The position numbers and the translations under genes are program-made. The notes below the pieces were generated by a model. That model was not told the origin of the DNA. It worked only from the letters and a program-made list of their open reading frames with translations, and did not search any database. Positions 42,198 through 51,917 of a stretch of 64,000 bases of DNA are shown piece by piece. This stretch comes from Bacillus badius NBRC 15713 (GTDB taxonomy: Bacteria; Bacillota; Bacilli; Bacillales; Domibacillaceae), in NCBI RefSeq assembly GCF_001591605.1, contig NZ_BCVF01000008.1, positions 62,001 through 126,000 on the forward strand. The letters are read 5' to 3'. The first letter of the stretch is position 1, and each line of letters starts with the position of its first letter.

Positions 42198-43103
42198 TTA
42201 CCCCCTGCTTTGCTGATGCTTTTTATGCGCCACTGCCTCTTCCTGTTCTGTACGGGAATACATGACGAGGCGCGGGAATGGTATTTCAATTCCATTTTCA
42301 TCGAGGCACATTTTCACCTCTTTGCGGATCATCCGCGCGATGTACCAATGGTTCATCGGTGTGGTTTCAGCCGCAATCCTTAAAATGACATCTGAAGCCG
42401 CTAAGTTTTGCACACCGAGCAAGGTCGGCGGCGCTACGATTTCTTCATATTTATCCTGCAGTGTCGCTAACAGTTCCTCAATTGCTTTTTCTGCCTCTTC
42501 AATGTTCTCTTCATAAGCAATGCTTACATCCACCACTGCCATGCTGTTGTGAATAGAGAAGTTGGTTACTTCACTAATGGAACCATTCGGCAAAATATGC
42601 AATTCTCCTGTCCACTGTTTAATTTTTGTCGTTCTTAAGCCGATTTCTTCGACTGTTCCTTCGAAATTGCCAATACGGACAAAGTCACCGACTGAAAATT
42701 GATCTTCAAAAATAATGAAAAAGCCGCTGATCACATCACGCACAAGGTTCTGGGCGCCAAAACCAACGGCAAGCCCCAACACTCCGGCTCCAGCAATGAG
42801 CCCTTTTACATTAAACGTTAAAATAGACAGTATATTAAGCAATGCAACGAAATAGACAACATAGGAAACTACATTTTCCAACAGCTTTAATAGTGTCGTC
42901 TCCCGCCGCTCTGAATATCTTAAAGGCGCTTTCGAACGCAAATGGAAAAAGTTGCGAATCGCTGCTTTAGCCACTTTTACGAGAATAGCCGCCAAAATCA
43001 GCGTCATGATGATTTTGAATGACCCTTTCCCGATCGCAATCCATGTTTTTTCATCTAACACTGTATCCCAAACCTGATCAAGCATACGCTGAAATGCAGA
43101 CAT
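42198..43103 (-). CDS. Small-conductance mechanosensitive channel (MscS family)
   Basis: Tension-gated channel that releases solutes on osmotic downshock. 301 residues: three helices (about 24-45, 68-88, 92-115), the pore helix GLIAGAGVLGLAVGFGAQNLVRD and the beta domain with EDQFSVGDFVRIGNFEGTVEEIGLR. It is a short-form MscS like B. subtilis YkuT. The ATG at 43103 follows AAGGAGGAGG; the open frame to 43139 is not used. It is probably co-transcribed with yyzM. Confidence 0.93.
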   Translation of the reverse strand: MSAFQRMLDQVWDTVLDEKTWIAIGKGSFKIIMTLILAAILVKVAKAAIRNFFHLRSKAPLRYSERRETTLLKLLENVVSYVVYFVALLNILSILTFNVKGLIAGAGVLGLAVGFGAQNLVRDVISGFFIIFEDQFSVGDFVRIGNFEGTVEEIGLRTTKIKQWTGELHILPNGSISEVTNFSIHNSMAVVDVSIAYEENIEEAEKAIEELLATLQDKYEEIVAPPTLLGVQNLAASDVILRIAAETTPMNHWYIARMIRKEVKMCLDENGIEIPFPRLVMYSRTEQEEAVAHKKHQQSRG

Positions 43104-43274
43104 GAAATTCCTCCTCCTTGGTCTTTGCTTGAAGGGCAACTTTCATTTTAGCAAGAATGATAAAGAATTTGTAGCTAGACACACAAAGAGAAAGTTTTTC
43201 TTTTTCCCGGACAGCATGTATAGAATCGCTCGAAAATCCGTATACTTTTACTATTATCCAGCAGGAGGTAACTT

Positions 43275-43943
43275 ATGAATCTTAAACATTTGTTCGACCG
43301 CAAGCCTGATTCATATAGTGTTCATTATGAAGAGCAGCAGGCCGCTTCCGTATTTGCCGATCACTTGCTTACGCTGCTGCCGCCTCCGGGAAGCTGTCCG
43401 GTGGTCTTTGCCTTTATCGGCACAGACCGCTCTACAGGAGACTCTCTTGGTCCGCTTGTCGGCACGCTGCTCGAGGAAAAGAAAGTAACTGCTTTTCATA
43501 TGTATGGCACCCTTGAAAATCCCGTTCATGCCGTCAATTTAACGGAAAAGCTGGCGCTGATCGAAAAAGAGCACGAGCATCCTTTTATTGTCGGCGCGGA
43601 TGCCTGTCTCGGAAGATTAAAAAGCGTCGGACACATTCAAATCGGAAAAGGCCCTGTAAAGCCGGGAGCCGGCGTGAATAAACAGCTGCCAGCCGTTGGT
43701 GAGGCACACATTACCGGCATCGTAAATGTAAGCGGATTTATGGAGTTTTTTGTACTGCAAAATACGCGGCTTCACCTTGTAATGAGCATGGCCCGGGTAA
43801 TAGCCGATGGAATTGCCAAAGCCTCCATTCGCTATTCTGCTTCTGCCCTTTTGCAGCAAAGCCTGTCCCAATCCGATCAAGATCTAAAACACCAAGCAGC
43901 TATGTATGCCAAGCAATTATTCAAAAAAGATATTGAATCGTAA
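43275..43943 (+). CDS. yyaC: Sporulation protein YyaC (GPR-protease-like fold)
   Basis: Spore-associated protein of 222 residues in the YyaC/DUF1256 family, related in fold to the germination protease GPR. Key segments: VVFAFIGTDRSTGDSLGPLVG, MYGTLENPVHAVNL, IVGADACLGR and PVKPGAGVNKQLPAVG. The conserved Asp residues in GTDRSTGD and GADAC resemble the acid-protease site. The ATG follows AGGAGG. A GTATA and a GTATACT lie about 17 bases apart upstream, which might be a forespore sigma promoter, but this is weak. The last 23 bases overlap the end of the convergent DUF554 gene. Confidence 0.92.
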   Translation: MNLKHLFDRKPDSYSVHYEEQQAASVFADHLLTLLPPPGSCPVVFAFIGTDRSTGDSLGPLVGTLLEEKKVTAFHMYGTLENPVHAVNLTEKLALIEKEHEHPFIVGADACLGRLKSVGHIQIGKGPVKPGAGVNKQLPAVGEAHITGIVNVSGFMEFFVLQNTRLHLVMSMARVIADGIAKASIRYSASALLQQSLSQSDQDLKHQAAMYAKQLFKKDIES

Positions 43944-44613
43944 TGATCACTCCGACACATACAAGGCTTGGCAGTAAATTTGCTACGCGTATTTTCGTCA
44001 AGCCCAGTAAGTTCAACCCAATAGCCAAAATCATAATGCCGCCGGCAGCTGTCATTTCCACAATGAAGGCATCCATCCATTCTTTCGGAACGAAGCGGTC
44101 GATTTGAGTAGCAAATAAAGCAATGATCCCCTCATACAGAATCACTGGAACAGCGGAAAACATGACACCAATCCCTAGGGTGGTTGTTAGAATTAAAGCG
44201 GTCACACCATCAATAATTGCCTTTGTCAAAAGGACTTCATGGTTTCCGCGAATGCCGCTGTCAAGCGCTCCAATAATGCCCATTGCTCCAATGACAAAAA
44301 TTAAGGTAGCTGTGACGAAGCCTTGTGAAACGCTCGTTTCGTCCGTTTCTTTGCCAATTTTCCTCTCAAGCCATAAGCCTACTTGATTTAGCCGTTCATC
44401 CAACATTAACAGCTCTCCAATAACAAGACTAATAATTACTGTTAAAAAATCAGCACTCTTTAAGCCCATTTGCAGCCCAAGCACCACAACCGCCAGCCCG
44501 ATTGCCTGCATGACTGTTCCTTTTATTCCCTCTGGGATTCTATTTAACCACTTGCCGAGAAGCGCTCCAAAGATGATTGTCAGGCCGTTTATAATTGAGC
44601 CGTATAGCACCAT
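43921..44613 (-). CDS. DUF554 family membrane protein
   Basis: Integral membrane protein of 230 residues with about seven hydrophobic helices, DUF554 family (B. subtilis YdfK is a member); function unknown, presumed transporter. MVLYGSIINGLTIIFGALLG and ATLIFVIGAMGIIGALDSG are the family signatures. Its 3' end overlaps yyaC by 23 bases in convergent orientation, and no terminator fits between them. It lies next to parB as in several Bacillaceae. Confidence 0.87.
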   Translation of the reverse strand: MVLYGSIINGLTIIFGALLGKWLNRIPEGIKGTVMQAIGLAVVVLGLQMGLKSADFLTVIISLVIGELLMLDERLNQVGLWLERKIGKETDETSVSQGFVTATLIFVIGAMGIIGALDSGIRGNHEVLLTKAIIDGVTALILTTTLGIGVMFSAVPVILYEGIIALFATQIDRFVPKEWMDAFIVEMTAAGGIMILAIGLNLLGLTKIRVANLLPSLVCVGVIITIQYLF

Positions 44614-44664
44614 TTCCTTTTTCCCCTTTGCATTTTTTCAATTTCCTTTCCCCATGAATAGCAA

Positions 44665-44693
44665 AGGGAGCTATCGGTAACCGACAGCTCCCT
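44665..44693 (-). terminator. Terminator after parB
   Basis: A 13-bp stem AGGGAGCTATCGG / CCGACAGCTCCCT with one mismatch and a 3-base loop, two bases after the parB stop. Confidence 0.8.
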
Positions 44694-44695
44694 GA

Positions 44696-45547
44696 TTAAT
44701 TCTTGTTCAATAAATCAAGTATTCTGTTTAAGTCCTCGACCGATAAAAATTCAATTTCAATTTTTCCCTTTTTCTTGTCTTTTGACTGTTTAATGTGAAC
44801 AGATGTTCCAAATTGTTCTCTCAGAGCGTCCTCCCGCTCTTTAATGAATACATCCTTTGTTTCTTTGGCAGCCGGTGTTTCACGTGAAACATTCTCGTTC
44901 AGCTTCTGAATCCATTTCTCCAGCTGTCTGACGTTTAAACCTTCTGACACTGTTTTCTCAGCCGTTTCGATCATTGTTTCTTTTTTCTTTAAGCCGAGAA
45001 GCGCCCGTCCGTGGCCCATTGTCAATCTTCCGTCGGTAATCATTTCCTGAATTTCATTCGGCAAAGAAAGCAAACGTAAATGATTGGCTATATGCGAGCG
45101 GCTTTTCCCCATCTTTACCGCCAGCTCTTCCTGGGTAAGATTTAGCTTATCAATCAGTGTTTGATAGGCTGCTGCTTCCTCCAGAGCCGTTAAATCCTCG
45201 CGCTGAAGATTTTCCAGCAGCGCCATTTCCATCATTTGTTCATCAGACAGTTTGCGGACAACGACAGGAACCTTTTCGAGTTTGGCGGCTTTAGCGGCAC
45301 GGTAGCGCCTTTCGCCAACAACAATCTCGTATCCTTTAATGCTTTTGCGGGCAATAATCGGCTGGAGGATTCCATGTTCCTTAATAGACTCTGTTAATTC
45401 TCCAATCGCTTCCTCGCTGAAAATTTTGCGCGGCTGGTAAGGGTTGGGCCGCAGCTCCTTCAGCTCGATCTCTCTGACAGTTTCTTCATTTTCTATTTCC
45501 AGATCTTTAAAAATGGCATTGATTCCTCTTCCTAACCCTTTAGCCAT
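44696..45547 (-). CDS. parB: Chromosome-partitioning protein ParB (Spo0J)
   Basis: CTP-dependent DNA clamp that loads at parS and spreads, recruiting SMC and stimulating ParA. 283 residues. The N-terminal CTPase domain shows LRPNPYQPRKIF, GERRYRAAK (arginine patch) and LLENLQREDLTALEEA; the HTH contains LAVKMGKSRSHIANHLRLL. The ATG at 45547 follows GGAGGTGG and overlaps the parA stop by 8 bases, so the pair is coupled. The open frame to 45607 is unused. A perfect parS lies inside the gene at 44876. Confidence 0.96.
   Translation of the reverse strand: MAKGLGRGINAIFKDLEIENEETVREIELKELRPNPYQPRKIFSEEAIGELTESIKEHGILQPIIARKSIKGYEIVVGERRYRAAKAAKLEKVPVVVRKLSDEQMMEMALLENLQREDLTALEEAAAYQTLIDKLNLTQEELAVKMGKSRSHIANHLRLLSLPNEIQEMITDGRLTMGHGRALLGLKKKETMIETAEKTVSEGLNVRQLEKWIQKLNENVSRETPAAKETKDVFIKEREDALREQFGTSVHIKQSKDKKKGKIEIEFLSVEDLNRILDLLNKN
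44876..44891. other. parS site within parB
   Basis: TGTTTCACGTGAAACA is a perfect 16-bp palindrome equal to the parS consensus. B. subtilis also has a parS inside spo0J. Confidence 0.93.
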
Positions 45548-46301
45548 TCGCTGCCACCTCCTTCGCAAAATCCAAATACATTTCCGCTCCTTTTGAACGG
45601 GGATCATATAAAATCACTGGTTTTCCGTGGCTGGGTGCTTCACTCAAGCGGATGTTTCTCGGGATGATTGTTCGATAGACCTTATCTTGAAAGTACTTTT
45701 TGACTTCTTCAATCACTTGCAAGCCCAGATTAGTGCGGGCATCGAGCATAGTGAGCAAAACGCCTTCAATCGCCAGCTCCGTATTTAAATGCTTTTGAAC
45801 AAGGCGAACGGTATTAAGCAGCTGGCTTAGTCCTTCCAATGCGTAATACTCGCATTGAACGGGGATGATCACAGAATCGGCCGCTGTCAGAGCATTGACC
45901 GTTAACAATCCGAGGGAAGGCGGGCAATCGATTAACATATAATCAAAATCGTCGCGCACTCTTTCCAGCGCCCGTTTCAGCCGCAATTCCCTGGAGATAG
46001 TCGGCACAAGCTCAATATCCGCGCCTGCGAGAGAAATGGTTGCCGGGGCCACAAACAAATTGTCTACCGCCGCCGGCTTAATAATATCGGTGATCTCAAT
46101 ATCATCCACTAACACATCATACATGCATTGATCCACGTCGCCTTTTTGAATTCCTGTTCCGCTCGTTGCATTTCCTTGCGGATCAATGTCAATCAACAAT
46201 ACTTTTTTATCTAAAGAAGCTAAACAAGCTCCGAGATTAACGGACGTAGTTGTTTTTCCTACTCCTCCCTTTTGGTTAGCTATCGCAATGACTTTTCCCA
46301 T
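45540..46301 (-). CDS. parA: Chromosome-partitioning ATPase ParA (Soj)
   Basis: Walker-type ATPase that works with ParB in origin segregation and regulates DnaA. 253 residues, the Soj length. The deviant Walker A NQKGGVGKTTTSVNLG, the switch DIDPQGNATSG and Walker B YMLIDCPPSLGLLT are intact, with a C-terminal DNA-binding surface (RSKGAEMYLDFAKEV). The start is the ATG at 46301 (MGKVIAIANQ) after AGGTGG; an ATG three codons earlier is less likely. Confidence 0.96.
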   Translation of the reverse strand: MGKVIAIANQKGGVGKTTTSVNLGACLASLDKKVLLIDIDPQGNATSGTGIQKGDVDQCMYDVLVDDIEITDIIKPAAVDNLFVAPATISLAGADIELVPTISRELRLKRALERVRDDFDYMLIDCPPSLGLLTVNALTAADSVIIPVQCEYYALEGLSQLLNTVRLVQKHLNTELAIEGVLLTMLDARTNLGLQVIEEVKKYFQDKVYRTIIPRNIRLSEAPSHGKPVILYDPRSKGAEMYLDFAKEVAANG

Positions 46302-46458
46302 CCGGCCCACCTGCTTTCTTCTATCCTAATAATTTACTGTATTTCTATTTTAACAAAAATAGCTCCGCAATTATCACTGCGGCTTAAAATACTTTTTAAG
46401 AATCCTTCTCCAAATTTCGTGCTGATATAGAGAAGATCTGCGAATATGTAACAAAAAA

Positions 46459-46484
46459 GCGAGAAACCGCCGGCTGGTTTCTCA
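46459..46484 (-). terminator. Terminator after noc
   Basis: Stem GCGAGAAACC / GGTTTCTCAC with a 6-base loop and a T run on the minus strand, two bases after the noc stop. Confidence 0.88.
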
Positions 46485-46486
46485 CT

Positions 46487-47359
46487 TTATTTCTTTTTTG
46501 GTATTTTAATTGTAATCTGGTAAAAATCGTCAAACTCTTCTTCCTGCGATTTCAAATCAATTCCGCTGTCGCTCACCATGGACAGAGATTGACGAATAGT
46601 ATTCACAGCTATCCTGACATCCTTGCTGAAAGCTTTGCGGCGGGACTTCGGCTTCTGCTGCGGCGTATCAAGCAGCTGAACGACCCGGTCCTCTGTTTGT
46701 TTGACGTTGAACTGCTTTTCAATAATTTCATTCATCACCTGCACTTGCTTTTCCGGATTTTTTAACGGAATAAGCGCCCGTGCATGCCGCTCGGTAATCT
46801 GCTTTTGTGCCAGCGCTTCCTGAACCTCTGCCGGGAGCTTTAGCAGCCGCAGCTTATTGGCCACAGTCGACTGGCCCTTTCCGAGACGCTGAGCCAGCGC
46901 TTCCTGGGTCAATCCGTGCAGCTCAAGCAGCTTGCCATATGCAATCGCTTCTTCAATCGGTGACAGCTCTTCCCTTTGCAGGTTTTCTATTAACGCAACC
47001 GACGCAGTCTCGGTATCATTTAAATTATTAATAATCGCCGGGACAGTTTCCCAATTCAATGTTTGCACTGCCCGCCAGCGCCGCTCCCCGGCAATCAGCT
47101 CATATTTCCCGTCCTCCGTTTCCCGGACAACGATCGGCTGAATAATGCCGTGGATATGAATAGTTCTAGCCAATTCTTCTATTTTTGCATCATCAAAAAC
47201 GGTTCTCGGCTGAAAGCGGTTTGGCATAATTAAGGACACCGGGATTTGTTTAACTGCCTCTCTCTCCGCTGCTGATTCTTCTACTAACGCAATTTCTCTG
47301 GGCTGTTCTTCTGCTGTTTTTTCCCCCATGTTAAAAAAACGAGAGAAACGACGCTTCAT
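46487..47359 (-). CDS. noc: Nucleoid occlusion protein Noc
   Basis: ParB paralogue that binds its own sites, anchors DNA to the membrane and blocks division over the nucleoid. 290 residues. The N-terminus [12 protein letters not shown] is the amphipathic membrane-targeting helix. It keeps the CTPase motifs [18 protein letters not shown] and [14 protein letters not shown] and the [22 protein letters not shown]. The N-terminal helix and place beside rsmG distinguish it from parB, which lies downstream. Confidence 0.95.
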   Translation of the reverse strand: MKRRFSRFFNMGEKTAEEQPREIALVEESAAEREAVKQIPVSLIMPNRFQPRTVFDDAKIEELARTIHIHGIIQPIVVRETEDGKYELIAGERRWRAVQTLNWETVPAIINNLNDTETASVALIENLQREELSPIEEAIAYGKLLELHGLTQEALAQRLGKGQSTVANKLRLLKLPAEVQEALAQKQITERHARALIPLKNPEKQVQVMNEIIEKQFNVKQTEDRVVQLLDTPQQKPKSRRKAFSKDVRIAVNTIRQSLSMVSDSGIDLKSQEEEFDDFYQITIKIPKKK

Positions 47360-47460
47360 GATCCCTACACCACCTTTAACGGACTCCCTTTAATACCTAT
47401 TCTCTCTTTAACAGTCTGGTTCCTTCTTCGAGGAGCCGCTTTTTTGTTTAATCTTAAAAA

Positions 47461-47492
47461 AGTAAAGATATCCACATGTGGATATCTTTACT
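47461..47492 (-). terminator. rsmG terminator, 32-bp perfect palindrome
   Basis: The arms 47461-47476 (AGTAAAGATATCCACA) and 47477-47492 are exact complements with no spacer, followed by TTTTTTA on the minus strand. The rsmG stop codon lies inside. The centre CCACATGTGG recurs in the dnaA-dnaN region. Confidence 0.85.
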
Positions 47493-48204
47493 CAATCGGC
47501 GACTTATTCGGCGTTCCGGGCTTTCTAGGATACTTTTTCGGTGTAGCTTGTATCTTATCAATCACCATAATCGTCCGCTCGCTCTCCTCCATTGGAAGCA
47601 AAAACGAATGATCTTCCCGCAAACGGCCGCCAAGTACCTTGAGTGCTTTATGGCTGCTTTGCAATTCATCTTGCGCGCTTGCTGCCTTCATAGCCAAAAA
47701 GGCTCCGCCCACTTTCACAAGCGGCAGGCACAGCTCGCTTAACACAGACATGCGGGCAACGGCACGCGCCATGACCACATCATATTGCTCCCGGTGCTCA
47801 GGCAATTTCCCAAAGGTTTCTGCCCGGTCATGGAAGAAATGGACATTACTCAATTGCAGCTCATTCGCCAAATGATTTAAAAAGGTAATTCGTTTGTTCA
47901 GTGAATCCACGATCGTAACTTGAATGTCCGGAAAAGCAATCTTTAGCGGAATGCTTGGAAATCCGGCTCCCGCCCCCACATCACAAATGGCCGGGCTGCC
48001 GGAAAAATCAAAGTAAAAGGCTGCAGACAGCGAATCGTAGAAGTGCTTTAAATACACTTCCTCTTCATCAGTAATCGCTGTTAAATTCATTTTTTCATTC
48101 CATTCGACGAGCAATTGGTAATACCGGTTAAATTGCTCAAGCTGTTCAGGGGAAAGATGCAGCCCCTTTTCTGCCAGCTGCTGCTGAAATTGTTCTTTAT
48201 TCAC
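47488..48204 (-). CDS. rsmG: 16S rRNA m7G527 methyltransferase
   Basis: SAM-dependent methyltransferase for G527 of 16S rRNA; loss gives low-level streptomycin resistance. 238 residues. Motif [18 protein letters not shown] and motif [23 protein letters not shown] are clear; the N-terminal helical part contains [19 protein letters not shown]. Co-directional with mnmG, which starts its end 25 bases upstream; likely the last gene of an mnmE-mnmG-rsmG run. Confidence 0.96.
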   Translation of the reverse strand: MNKEQFQQQLAEKGLHLSPEQLEQFNRYYQLLVEWNEKMNLTAITDEEEVYLKHFYDSLSAAFYFDFSGSPAICDVGAGAGFPSIPLKIAFPDIQVTIVDSLNKRITFLNHLANELQLSNVHFFHDRAETFGKLPEHREQYDVVMARAVARMSVLSELCLPLVKVGGAFLAMKAASAQDELQSSHKALKVLGGRLREDHSFLLPMEESERTIMVIDKIQATPKKYPRKPGTPNKSPIE

Positions 48205-48229
48205 TTGTCAACCGTCCCTTCAACTAGAC

Positions 48230-50119
48230 TCAATTAGCCGTACGGGCAATGCGCCCTTGCTCGATGTAAACAAGCAAAATGGAAATGTCGGCCGGGTTTA
48301 CCCCTGAAATCCGGGAAGCTTGAGCGATAGAAAGCGGCCTTACTTCTTTCAAATGATGACGCGCTTCTGTTGCAAGGCCATTGATTGCATCGTAATCAAT
48401 GTTCTCCGGTATCTTTTTATTTTCCATTTTCTTTAGCTTCTCCACTTGTTGAAGAGATTTTTCAATATATCCTTCGTATTTAATTTGAATTTCCACTTGC
48501 TCTTCTACTTCAGCATCCAATGCTTCAGGAGCTGGCACAAGCTGCTTCAAATGTCCGTAGTTCATTTCCGGGCGTCTTAAAAGATCCGTTGCTCGAATGC
48601 CATCTTTTAACTCGCTGCCGCCGGCTTCACGGATGAGTGCCTGCGTTTCTTCATTTGGTTTAATAATAATGGATTGCAAACGCTCAATTTCCCCGGAAAT
48701 AGCCGCTTTCTTCTCCAGAAAACGCTGGTACCGTTCTTCTGAAATCAAGCCGATTCGGTAACCGATTTCCGTCAAACGCAGGTCCGCATTATCATGACGC
48801 AGAAGCAGGCGGTATTCTGCACGTGAAGTGAGCAGGCGGTATGGCTCGCTCGTCCCTTTTGTCACCAGGTCGTCAATCAGCACACCAATATACGCGTCAG
48901 AACGGCTTAAAATCACTTCATCCTTGTCAAGAACGCGGCAAGCGGCGTTAATTCCCGCCATCATTCCCTGGGCAGCAGCTTCCTCATATCCAGATGTACC
49001 ATTAATTTGGCCCGCTGTATACAAGTTTTTCACTTTTTTCGTTTCCAATGTCGGCCAGAGCTGTGTCGGCACAATGGCATCATATTCAATGGCGTAACCA
49101 GCGCGCATTAATTGAGCTTTTTCCAATCCCGGAATCGTGCGGAGCATTCGATACTGAACGTCTTCCGGCAAGCTTGAAGACAAGCCCTGCACGTATACTT
49201 CTTCGGTATTGCGGCCCTCCGGCTCCAAGAAGATTTGATGGCGCGGCTTATCATTAAAGCGGACGATCTTATCTTCAATAGACGGACAATAGCGAGGGCC
49301 TTTACCCTTAATCACTCCTGAAAACATCGGAGAGCGGTGCAAGTTATCATTGATGATGCTGTGGGTTTCTTCGTTCGTATAAGTTAACCAGCAAGGAAGC
49401 TGATCCGTAATAAACTTTGTTGTTTCATAACTGAAAGCGCGCGGCTCTTCGTCGCCGGGCTGAATCTCTGTTTTGCTGTAATCAATCGTCCGGCTGTTCA
49501 CGCGCGGCGGCGTCCCTGTTTTAAAGCGGACAAGATCAAACCCAAGCTTCTCCAGGCTTTCAGATAAGCGGATAGATGGCTGCTGATTATTGGGTCCGCT
49601 GGAATATTTTAAATCGCCGATAATAATTTCTCCGCGCAAGAACGTTCCTGTTGTAATAATCACAGCTTGCGCACGATATACCGCTCCTGTTTGCGTAACA
49701 ACGCCGCGGCATTCACCGTCTTCAACGATCAAATCTTCAACCATTCCTTGAATCAGCGTGAGGTTTTCTTGATTTTCGATCGTTTTCTTCATTTCCTGCT
49801 GATAGAGCACTTTATCTGCTTGCGCTCTCAATGCTCGAACAGCTGGGCCTTTTCCTGTATTCAGCATACGCATTTGAATATGGGTTTTATCGATATTCTT
49901 GCCGATTTCACCGCCAAGCGCATCGATTTCCCGGACAACAATTCCTTTAGCCGGGCCGCCAATAGACGGATTGCATGGCATATAAGCGATCATATCAAGA
50001 TTAATGGTAATCATAAGCGTTTTTGCACCTGCCCGGGCAGATGCCAGCCCCGCTTCCACACCAGCATGTCCGGCACCTACAACGACTACATCGTATTGGC
50101 CAGCTTCATATTGTAGCAT
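48230..50119 (-). CDS. mnmG: tRNA uridine-5-carboxymethylaminomethyl modification enzyme MnmG
   Basis: FAD enzyme that with MnmE modifies U34 in tRNAs reading split codon boxes. 629 residues, the full-length form. FAD motif [19 protein letters not shown] at the N-terminus, [31 protein letters not shown] with the catalytic-loop Cys region, [19 protein letters not shown] and a C-terminal helical domain ([19 protein letters not shown]) that contacts MnmE. Formerly gidA. It begins 20 bases after mnmE and is co-directional. Confidence 0.97.
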   Translation of the reverse strand: MLQYEAGQYDVVVVGAGHAGVEAGLASARAGAKTLMITINLDMIAYMPCNPSIGGPAKGIVVREIDALGGEIGKNIDKTHIQMRMLNTGKGPAVRALRAQADKVLYQQEMKKTIENQENLTLIQGMVEDLIVEDGECRGVVTQTGAVYRAQAVIITTGTFLRGEIIIGDLKYSSGPNNQQPSIRLSESLEKLGFDLVRFKTGTPPRVNSRTIDYSKTEIQPGDEEPRAFSYETTKFITDQLPCWLTYTNEETHSIINDNLHRSPMFSGVIKGKGPRYCPSIEDKIVRFNDKPRHQIFLEPEGRNTEEVYVQGLSSSLPEDVQYRMLRTIPGLEKAQLMRAGYAIEYDAIVPTQLWPTLETKKVKNLYTAGQINGTSGYEEAAAQGMMAGINAACRVLDKDEVILSRSDAYIGVLIDDLVTKGTSEPYRLLTSRAEYRLLLRHDNADLRLTEIGYRIGLISEERYQRFLEKKAAISGEIERLQSIIIKPNEETQALIREAGGSELKDGIRATDLLRRPEMNYGHLKQLVPAPEALDAEVEEQVEIQIKYEGYIEKSLQQVEKLKKMENKKIPENIDYDAINGLATEARHHLKEVRPLSIAQASRISGVNPADISILLVYIEQGRIARTAN

Positions 50120-50139
50120 GTTTGCTCCTCCTTATTTGA

Positions 50140-51528
50140 TTATTTTCCAAGACAAAATTGTGAGAATAACTGATCAATTAAGCTATCATGGACGCTTTCT
50201 CCAATAATCTCGCCCAATAGCTCCCATGTCCTTGTTAAATCAATTTGAACGATATCAATCGGCGTGCCTGACTGCGTATTTTCAATCGCATCCGTAATGG
50301 CTGTCAGCGCCTGGTGCAGCAGAGCAATATGGCGTGAATTAGACACATAGGTCATGTCTCCCGCCTCGATCGACCCTGAGAAAAATAAAGAAGCAATCGC
50401 TTCCTCCAGCTCATCAATTCCTTTTTCCTGGAGCAAAGAAGTCGTTATCAGCTGCTTTCCTTCTGCCAGCTCTTTCACCCGCTCCATATTAATTTTTGGC
50501 GGCAAGTCTGTTTTATTAACAATTACGATCACATCCATGCCTGCGGTTGCTTCGAATAGCTTTTCATCTTCGCTTGTTAATTCATCCGAATAATTTAATA
50601 CGAGCAAGATCAAATCAGCTTCTTTTAACACTTGGCGGGACCGCTCTACGCCAATGCGTTCAACAATATCCTCGGTTTCGCGGATTCCGGCCGTGTCAAC
50701 AAGACGGAGCGGCACGCCCCGCACGTTCACATACTCTTCAATGACATCACGCGTCGTGCCTGGAATATCTGTGACGATTGCTTTGTTTTCCTGTACAAGG
50801 GCATTGAGCAAAGAGGATTTGCCGACATTCGGGCGTCCGATAATTACTGTCGATAAGCCTTCACGCAAAATTTTGCCCTGCTGGGATGTTTGCAGCAGCT
50901 TGTCAATTTCTTGTCGGACCACGGCTGCTTTCTCTAACAGCACGCGATGGGTCATTTCCTCGACATCGTCATATTCAGGATAGTCAATATTTACTTCTAT
51001 ATGGGCAAGTGTTTCAAGAATCTCCTGGCGCAGCTTGCGGATCAGCCGCGAGAGCCGGCCCTCCATTTGATTGAGCGCGACATTCATCGCCTTGTCTGTT
51101 TTTGCCCGGATCAAATCCATCACAGCCTCTGCTTGCGACAAATCAATTCGCCCGTTTAAAAAAGCCCGTTTCGTAAATTCGCCAGGCTCAGCAAGCCGGG
51201 CTCCCTCGTTCAGCACGAGCTGCAATACACGATTAACGGAAACTAGACCGCCATGGCAGTTAATCTCCACTACATCTTCCCGAGTAAAGGTTTTCGGCCC
51301 CTTCATCAGTGAAAGCATTACTTCTTCCACTACTTGTCCCGTTTTAGGATCAACCAAATGACCGTAATGAATCGTATGGCTCGCCGCTTCCATTAATAAC
51401 TTTTTCGATGGGCTTTGAAACACACGATCCGCAATCGTAACCGCTTCTTCACCGCTCAAGCGCACGATCGCAATGGCCCCTTCCCCCATTGGAGTGGAGA
51501 TCGCTGCAATTGTATCGAGGTCCATCAT
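50140..51528 (-). CDS. mnmE: tRNA modification GTPase MnmE
   Basis: Dimeric GTPase that works with MnmG on tRNA U34. About 462 residues: N-terminal folate-binding domain ([21 protein letters not shown]), helical domain and inserted G domain with G1 [13 protein letters not shown]3 DTAGIRE, G4 NKTD, and the invariant C-terminal motif FCLGK. ATG-ATG at 51528 follows AGAGGTGAG; the open frame to 51588 has no site. It lies beside the DnaA-box-bearing gap before jag. Confidence 0.97.
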   Translation of the reverse strand: MMDLDTIAAISTPMGEGAIAIVRLSGEEAVTIADRVFQSPSKKLLMEAASHTIHYGHLVDPKTGQVVEEVMLSLMKGPKTFTREDVVEINCHGGLVSVNRVLQLVLNEGARLAEPGEFTKRAFLNGRIDLSQAEAVMDLIRAKTDKAMNVALNQMEGRLSRLIRKLRQEILETLAHIEVNIDYPEYDDVEEMTHRVLLEKAAVVRQEIDKLLQTSQQGKILREGLSTVIIGRPNVGKSSLLNALVQENKAIVTDIPGTTRDVIEEYVNVRGVPLRLVDTAGIRETEDIVERIGVERSRQVLKEADLILLVLNYSDELTSEDEKLFEATAGMDVIVIVNKTDLPPKINMERVKELAEGKQLITTSLLQEKGIDELEEAIASLFFSGSIEAGDMTYVSNSRHIALLHQALTAITDAIENTQSGTPIDIVQIDLTRTWELLGEIIGESVHDSLIDQLFSQFCLGK

Positions 51529-51916
51529 TCTCACCTCTTCCTTCTCTGTAAAATGATATCTATAAAAAAGAATCGCCTTCGTTCTCAAACCATTAGGGTA
51601 ACATAAACAAGATGATTTAAAAAGAAGGCTGGATTGTCCACAGCCTTCTTTTTAACCTTATCTATTTTAACTTATTCACGTGTGGATAACAATAACTTCA
51701 CCTGTTCATTTTTTGGGAAATAAAGTAACAAACTAATTTATTTAAAAGTTATATTAAAAAGAAAATCACGCTTTTTTGCCTCTAAAAAGACCCATCCTTA
51801 GTCCGACTGACTAAAGCAAAAAACTTATCCACAGTCTAATCATTAGCCGCGGCAATAAAAAAGGCTTCCCGGTTCTTCTTTTTCTAGTAAAAGAAAAGAA
51901 TGTTCCGGGAAGGCCT
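51529..51916. promoter_or_regulatory. mnmE-jag intergenic region with DnaA boxes
   Basis: No gene in 388 bases. It holds a perfect DnaA box at 51681-51689 (TGTGGATAA), a perfect one at 51825-51833 in the opposite orientation, a one-mismatch box at 51634-51642, a 15-bp hairpin (51617-51655) whose loop carries that box, and the jag terminator. Confidence 0.65.
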
Positions 51917-51917
51917 T
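51857..51917 (-). terminator. Terminator after jag
   Basis: Long hairpin: AAAAAAGGCTTCCCGG paired with CCGGGAAGGCCTTTATT, plus an inner A/T stem (TTCTTTTTCT / AGAAAAGAA), with T-rich 3' end on the minus strand. It overlaps the jag stop. Confidence 0.85.
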
